This document shows positions 58,101 to 64,000 of a stretch of 64,000 nt of DNA, in pieces; the first letter of the stretch is position 1; every line of letters begins with the position of its first letter. Source of the DNA: Toxonevra muliebris (taxonomy: Eukaryota; Arthropoda; Insecta; Diptera; Pallopteridae); the NCBI GenBank assembly GCA_963691655.1, contig OY829327.1:52278079-52342078 (forward strand). The letters run 5' to 3'. The notes below the pieces were generated by a model, which ran no database searches, had not been told where the DNA came from, and saw only the letters and a program-made list of their open reading frames with translations. Made by a program: the position numbers and the translations under genes.

Positions 58101-61100
58101 AGAAACGAAGCATTAAGAGGAAAACAATCCATTTAAAATGCTAAAAGTGTAGTATTTTATTTTAAGTGGATTTAAAAGTGTAACATGCACGCAAAAGAAA
58201 AGCAAGTAAATGTGGAATATATCAGAAAACAAATTTTGTAACTTATAGATCAGTAAAGTGTGTAGTTGTAGTTAGCTCAAGAAAATTGAGCCATTAATCA
58301 AAAATAGGCCAGGCCAAAGCTCTAGCAGATCCAAAATTTCCAAAAGGGGAGAGCAGTTCTAATTAAAGGAACGAACATTTTTTTTTTTTTAATTTATAGG
58401 CAACAATCGTAATGAATGAGATATGGAGGGAGAAAATGGAGGGAGGCGAGGGGTGGAAATATTCCCAAAACATTCCCTAGTTCCCTATTTACATTTGTGT
58501 TGTTCACAAGCTTTGTAAGGTCATATAATTTTGTATGAAAAATTAGGGAATTTACGACAAATAAGACACTTTGTGAATTCCCCAATTGTATATAAACACT
58601 TTTTCCGTTGTGTTTCTTAAAGAAATTTGTATTTTTTCCGTTGTGTTGCTTAAAGAAATTTGTCTTTTTTCCATTCTATATTCACTTCCACTCATGTAAT
58701 TTAAAAAACTTCGCTTGATATGCTGCACAATCTCAATTCTAATTTATTTTGGCATTCTCATTTATTTTATTAAAATTTTCTTTACATTTTAATCTTAATA
58801 AATCGTTTAATTAAATTTAATCCCAGCATATGTGCAGATGTATTCACAAAGTAATCAGTATAAATAAGCAAAACTAACCTTAATTTTTCGCTTATAGATT
58901 TTTGCTAATTGAAAATTCGATGAACCAAACGCACATTTATTTTATGTAAATTTCTAGGTACATTAAATTTTCCAACACCAAATTGTATAAACAAAATATA
59001 TGAGTAAGTGTGTGAGTAACCGATGAAAGCAACAAATAATTTCTATATTACAACTGCTGCTGTTACTGTTATTATATGTATATGTATATTTCCCTCGACC
59101 AAAATAAACATAAAATACACACTCACACACGCAAACAAGCACGAAAACCCCAAATATTTACAATTTTCATAAAGGGACTCTATAAAATATCAAAACCACT
59201 ACAAACAAACAAAAAAAATAGCACATACTTTCATACATATATATATATATATATATACATATATATAAATGTGTGTAGTTCTAGTAGTGTATACCTACAT
59301 ATATTTGCGAACCGTCTACAAAAATAATTTTACGTCAAATGCTGACAAAAATTTTTAAGGGGAGAACGAAGAGAGGAACTAAAAAATAAAATAAACTAAA
59401 GCCAAACCAAGCGACTAACCAACAATACGTTTATATGACACCAACTGCCTGCTTTGCTGCACCGGTGTCTCTCATTCTTCCACACTTTTTTTTCTGGAAA
59501 AAGGACAATTTTAAGCAGAATATGTATACATACAAACAGACAGTACATTTTGTGTTAGCACAAATGGTATCATAAGCATATTTTTATTCAATTTCAGAAG
59601 TGCCTTCAATTGCCATTAATATTTAGAAAGGGTAGAAGGTATAGACAGCGTGGGCGGTATGAAATTTGAGAGTGTGTCTGTGTGTGTAAGTTTGAGTTGT
59701 AAGGAAACAACAAATGTTGCCACTACTATTTCTACTATTTCTACCACCTACTATGGAAGTACAATAATAATAGTAGTAGGCAAATAATTTTGTATGTCCG
59801 TCCGTCCGTCCGTCTGTCCTTCCGTTCCAACACGCTACTATGCGTGACTCTCTTTTTGTTAGTGTTGAGAAAATGTTTTTGTTTTTTTTTTTTTTTCAGT
59901 ATTTATGTATGCTAAAATTTTTGTAGTTGGTGTGAGTTTGAATTTGTGTATGTGTTTTTCTAGTTGTGTTGGTATCTATGTGTGTATGGATGGTCATATA
60001 TATGCATGAGGATATGTATGTGTATAGGTTGCTGTGCAAACGTGTTGGCAAGTTAACAAAATATGACGAAATGAAATATGAAGCACTCTTAATTAAATTT
60101 CAGTTCATTTATAATAAAATATAATTATACATAGAGAAAAACAACATATTGAAAGGATTTTCATTCTTCTCTATGTTCATTTTACCTTTTTATGCTTGCT
60201 TTCTTTTCTGTTTCCTTTCCTGTTTTTTTTTGTTTGTTTTTGTTTTTGGGTAAACTAGTGAGAAAAAATTTATATAAATACCCATAAAACTGGCAAAGTC
60301 TCTAAACAAAAGATATGTTTTCTAGGTATATGTAGGTATCATGTAGCCCATATTAAAAATAAATAATAATATGTAATGCATGTATGTGTACAATATGAAA
60401 ACACAACAAAATCTTATTAGATTTCTGTTTCATACAATTTTTGAAAATATTTTATAATCGCATTTTCTTCGAATTAAATAATTTTTCTCTTATAAAATAA
60501 TAATCTATTGAGTTTTCCATTTCATATGAGAGGAGAGAGTTAGCAAATTTTACTGTGTGAGATATCAAAGATTGAGTGGGGGCAATTGCTCGCATACCTA
60601 ATCCTCACGAGGCTGATATACACAATTATTGTTTTCGAAACAAGCACAAGAGCGCCACAACGTTCACTTTATTTTATTAATTTAGAATAAACTTTTAACT
60701 TTGGAGATATCATACATTTTAGCCAATTCTAAAATATTTTATTTAAACAACAAAAAGAAAACATTTCGTTAGTGAACACATACAAGAAATGAGAAAAAAA
60801 TTAACTAGTTGTGTTAAAGAAAAACTATTGCAAAGACATAATAAATTTTGATTTTCTATGAGAAAATTCTGCTGGTATCTTTCTTGGGTAAATGTATAAA
60901 AAGAAACTACCAAATCTACTGAAAACGACATACTACGATTTTCAACTACTACTACTAAATATTGTATTACTACACAGACACAAAAGTGTGTGGTAAATTT
61001 CCAATTCAAATAAATTTTGTGTGCAACACATACAAAAAAAAAAACAAAAAAAGGATCATATTAGCTTCGTTTCATTTCAATGTGTATGTGTGTGTGTAAG

Positions 61101-61946
61101 TATTTGTAAAATAAATTTCAATTTTCAAAATATCTCTTTGAGTATATGTGTATGTGTATGTGTATACTTTACCCACTTAAAATGTTTGCCATGTCGATTG
61201 CTTGTGTTACTACTACAACTTCTACTACTATTTTTTGGTGTCCTTTGGCAGCATGTGTACTCGTAACCCACATATTAAGTGGATTATACCCATGAGTATT
61301 TACTACTGCATCCTTTTCGCCCGTACTTTTTTTTGTTAGTAGGTTTCTTGAGTTGTTGTTTTTGTGTGCACAACTATCTGTGTGTGTGTGTGTGTATTTT
61401 CTTTTTGTTATTTGCCAAAGGATACTCGCATTTTCACATAAGCAAACAAACACACATTTAAACGTACCCAGGAGGAATTTACATATGTTAGGCCTGATTG
61501 ATTTAGCTATGAATTTAGGCTTCTGCAAATAGCCGTCGTCAAATCCTCCTGCTCTATATAATTGATTTTTCTTCTCACTGGCAATTATCATCCTAATTAG
61601 CCATAAACGTAAAGTCTTTTAAAAAAAACAATTACCTTAAAGCATTTGTTTTATTAAAGCAAATCTGTAATAATTCTACCCTAGGCAAACGACGCCTTCA
61701 ACGAAAACTGGTTTCCTTTTGGGTCCGTCCGACGTAAAATTTCTCCGAATTTGTATTTCTGATGCCATGTTCATAAGAAATTTCAAATTTTTTTTTTATT
61801 TCTTGATAAGACTTTAAGCAAAACGGGCCATGTTCAACGTTGCCCAACATATAAATACACAATTGGTAATCTTAGTAGTTGAATTGGATTGGCCAAATAA
61901 ATACCTCAATAGACAAACATTAGTTTTCAAAACACCAAAAACATCC
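55121..61946. other. Host-like non-coding DNA with microsatellites
   Basis: No gene recognised. CA run 56677-56699, GCTGCTGCTGCT runs near 57000-57040, CT runs near 57203-57229 and 57351-57367, GA run near 57923-57941, a 34-bp tandem pair at about 58601-58668 (TTTTCCGTTGTGTT then CTTAAAGAAATTTGT), TA run 59237-59272, GTCC run 59797-59812 and GT run 61380-61395. All open frames overlap these or are short. Confidence 0.6.
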
Positions 61947-61950
61947 TTAA

Positions 61951-62607
61951 CCCTTTCGGAACCGTAAGGAAACCAGGAGAGATAGCGCTAAACCGAATCC
62001 GGATTCGTATTGTCTGACCCCAATTTCTTGTTACAATTTGTGATCAAAACAGACATTTCGCGCCTCTGAAGGGTTGCACTTTCATGGGTCACCTGTGATC
62101 CTGTATGGGGTCCATAATGGGATAAACTTTTTCTATACATTTTTATTAGATATTTTTTTAACGATAAACAAAGTAAGTTAGTATTAATTTTTCAATTAAC
62201 CCTTTCTTGGCCGTAAAGTTCTTCATTTCATTCATTGAAAAAGTTCTTCAAAAATTTTCATTGCAAATCTGAGGGTCACCGATAACCCATAGAAAAACTT
62301 GTATTGCCAAAAAAAACAAAAATTTAAAAATGTGAGTAAATAGTTTTACCAACAACATATTAAAAATTTGGTGTATTTGGATAAATTTTTAAAAATTGTG
62401 AGCGATTAAATATTAACACAAAAACACAATTTTCACTTTGATCCGCTACAGTACCGTTACCAAAAATTTTTTTCCCCATTTTTTTAATTAAAGAACCATC
62501 AATTCTCTTTCCAAAAACTTTAAATTTATAAGATTTTTTTTGGATAGTTTTTAGAAAATCGCAAAACTTAATATTACGACACCGGTGTCACCATTGTATC
62601 GAAAGTG
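61951..62607. mobile_element. Candidate piggyBac-like MITE (TTAACCCTTTCG ends)
   Basis: TTAA flanks both sides (61947-61950 and 62608-62611). The left end reads CCCTTTCGGAACC; the complement of the right end reads CACTTTCGATACAATGG. A perfect palindrome GACACCGGTGTC lies just inside the right end (about 62579-62590). A second TTAACCCTTTC with CCGTAAAG occurs internally at 62196, like the left end (CCGTAAGG), so two related copies may be abutted. Non-coding. Confidence 0.55.
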
Positions 62608-62673
62608 TTAAGGGAAACCAAGCCAAGGAAGAGATTTAAGTCTAGTGTGACTGGGTAATTTGAAATCAAAGAA

Positions 62674-63345
62674 CCTCATATGAGAGGCTGAGAGAAAAAG
62701 TGGTATAACTTCTTCGTTGAGAAAAAATGGAATAATTTTACTTAAGAGCAAAAGCGAAACGAAATATGTTTAGAGCAAAAGTGAAACGAAATATGTTCAG
62801 AGCGAAAACGGAATAAAAAACTATGCTGTTCTTGCTCTGAAAGAATTGTTATACCATTTTTGTTCTTACTTTTAAGGCGTTTGATTTTCACTCTAAACCG
62901 TATTACTTATGCCATTCTTGCACTAACACTCTAAATTATTTCACTTTTGCTCTTATATAAATTTTAGCCCGCTTTTCCTCTCAGCCTGTCATTTATCATT
63001 CGAAAGTGATATAAAACCGAATCGTCCTCATTTGAGAGGATGAGAGGAAAAGTGGTATAACTTCTTCGTTCAGAAAAAATGGAATAATTTTACTTAAGAG
63101 CAAAAGCGAAACGAAATATGTTCAGAGCAAAAGTGAAACGAAATATGTTCAGAGCGAAAACAGAATAAAAAACTATGCTGTTCTTGCTCTGAAAGAATTG
63201 TTATACCATTTTTGTTCTTACTTTTAAGGCGTTTCATTTTCACTCTAAACCGTATTACTTATGCCATTCTTACACTGACACCCTAAATTATTTCACTTTT
63301 GCTCTTATATAAATTTTAGCCCGCTTTTCCTCTCAGCCTGTCATA
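62674..63345. repeat. Tandem pair of foldback units, period 352 bp
   Basis: Unit 1 starts at 62674 and unit 2 at 63026, and the two are nearly identical across about 320 bp. Each unit begins GAGAGGCTGAGAG- or GAGAGGATGAGAG-like and ends with the inverse (CTCTCAGCCTGTCAT), so each is itself an inverted-repeat element. Inside are two or three copies of AGAGCAAAAG-GAAACGAAAT, mirrored by TTTCACTTTTGCTCTTATAT on the other arm. A 33-bp spacer separates the units. No coding sequence. Confidence 0.8.
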
Positions 63346-64000
63346 TGTAGATCTAAGGAATTTGCAGCTCCAACGATCATTTTAAAGACGCCTGTCAAGA
63401 TTTTCGCTGTCGATCAAACATGCTACATAGAGGGTACCAGGTATCCAGGTACCAAATCCGAAATTATGCCTCCTTAAATTTCCTACTGGGCATAAGTAGA
63501 ATGAACATATTTGTTCATGTATTCCTTTGAGTGTTATACTTTTTAAACGGTTGTTTTTAAAGAAATTTTTACAAAAAATGTTCAACGCACTTTTTTTGCT
63601 TGTGTATTAAATTAAATTCATCGTTTTTGGTATTTTTTGTTTAGTTCAAGTAAACTTTGTCAGTAGCAAAATGAATTAATTTAATAAAACAAAACGGAAA
63701 GAAACTCAAATGTTTTGAAGCATTTCTTTCATGCACTACTTTTCACTTCACTTATATACGTTTTTATTTTCTATTACTTACTTACTCCTTTTTTTATGAT
63801 TATTATTATTATTTTAACTAATGCATAAAAGTTTTAATATTCTTTTCAGCTTTTTCTGTTGCTTTTTATGTGGAACACTCAGCTCGCTTGCCTCTGCTTT
63901 GTATAAGTATTTTCATACTTTCCACTTTACCTTTCATTACATTTACATTTAACTACTTTTTTATAACTTTTAAATCTGTTAGAATATTTTTACGATTTTT
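63346..64000. other. Non-coding DNA at the window edge
   Basis: AT-rich with an ATTATTATTATT run at about 63800-63814. No gene or clear repeat is recognised; the minus-strand frame 63382-63585 has no known domain. Confidence 0.5.

Noticed and set aside
1..64000. CRISPR arrays, operons, or bacterial-type genes
   Set aside because: Sequence composition, microsatellites, introns and transposon families are those of an insect nuclear genome; no regularly spaced repeats of CRISPR type were seen.

Overview
This window reads as non-coding, transposon-rich DNA from a brachyceran fly. It is AT-rich and full of CA, CAG/CAA, TA and poly-T microsatellites. It carries Tc1, mariner, pogo, PIF/Harbinger, piggyBac-like, Helitron and non-LTR relics typical of Diptera, and one transposase keeps a 58-bp fly-sized intron. 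A tephritid-like genome is my guess, not something the sequence proves. I found no exon of a host gene in 64 kb. Most long open frames are low-complexity translations (poly-Phe/Leu/Cys or Asn/Thr runs from repeats), so the window is probably a large intron or an intergenic tract.

Layout. 1-1280 is microsatellite-rich host DNA. 1281-6790 is a decayed Tc1-like element whose transposase is split by about 4 kb of inserted DNA, which includes a Jockey/CR1-like LINE reverse-transcriptase relic (2590-4010). 6791-12266 is host DNA. 12270-13028 is a short PIF/Harbinger element with matching ends and a TTA target duplication. 15311-15881 is a TIR-bearing MITE candidate, 16303-16560 a Helitron helicase scrap, 16905-17510 an A-rich AGT/AGA array and 18087-18717 a foldback-like repeat. 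22735-25760 is a minus-strand LINE with ORF1-like, RT and RNase H parts. A 3' scrap of the same family (26533-26941, plus strand) lies inside a TTAA-flanked MITE (26281-26994) and has its own 12-bp target duplication.

29300-29844, 41717-42211 and 61951-62607 are short TTAA-bounded piggyBac-like MITE candidates. 30767-33433 is a 2.67-kb element with inverted ends of about 105 bp and inner nested repeats. 36958-39133 is another inverted-repeat element that took in a mauritiana-type mariner (37072-38348); a second copy of that mariner is at 51674-52944. 42512-43692 is a different mariner. 45799-49906 is a pogo-like element. A DD37E Tc1/mariner (48057-49801) is inserted into it, and a dimeric tRNA-derived SINE (48201-48645, 13-bp target duplication) is inserted into that. 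52961-53740 is an inverted-repeat element with a 72-nt near-perfect palindrome. 62674-63345 is a 352-bp-period tandem pair of foldback units. The rest is host-like non-coding DNA.

Every recognisable coding sequence is a transposon gene, and each carries stops, frameshifts, truncation or lost catalytic residues. None looks active. The window's value lies in its insertion chronology (clear nesting and target duplications) and in several element families worth defining from genome-wide copies: the dimeric SINE, the TTAA MITEs with subterminal palindromes, and the pogo element with repeated internal motifs.
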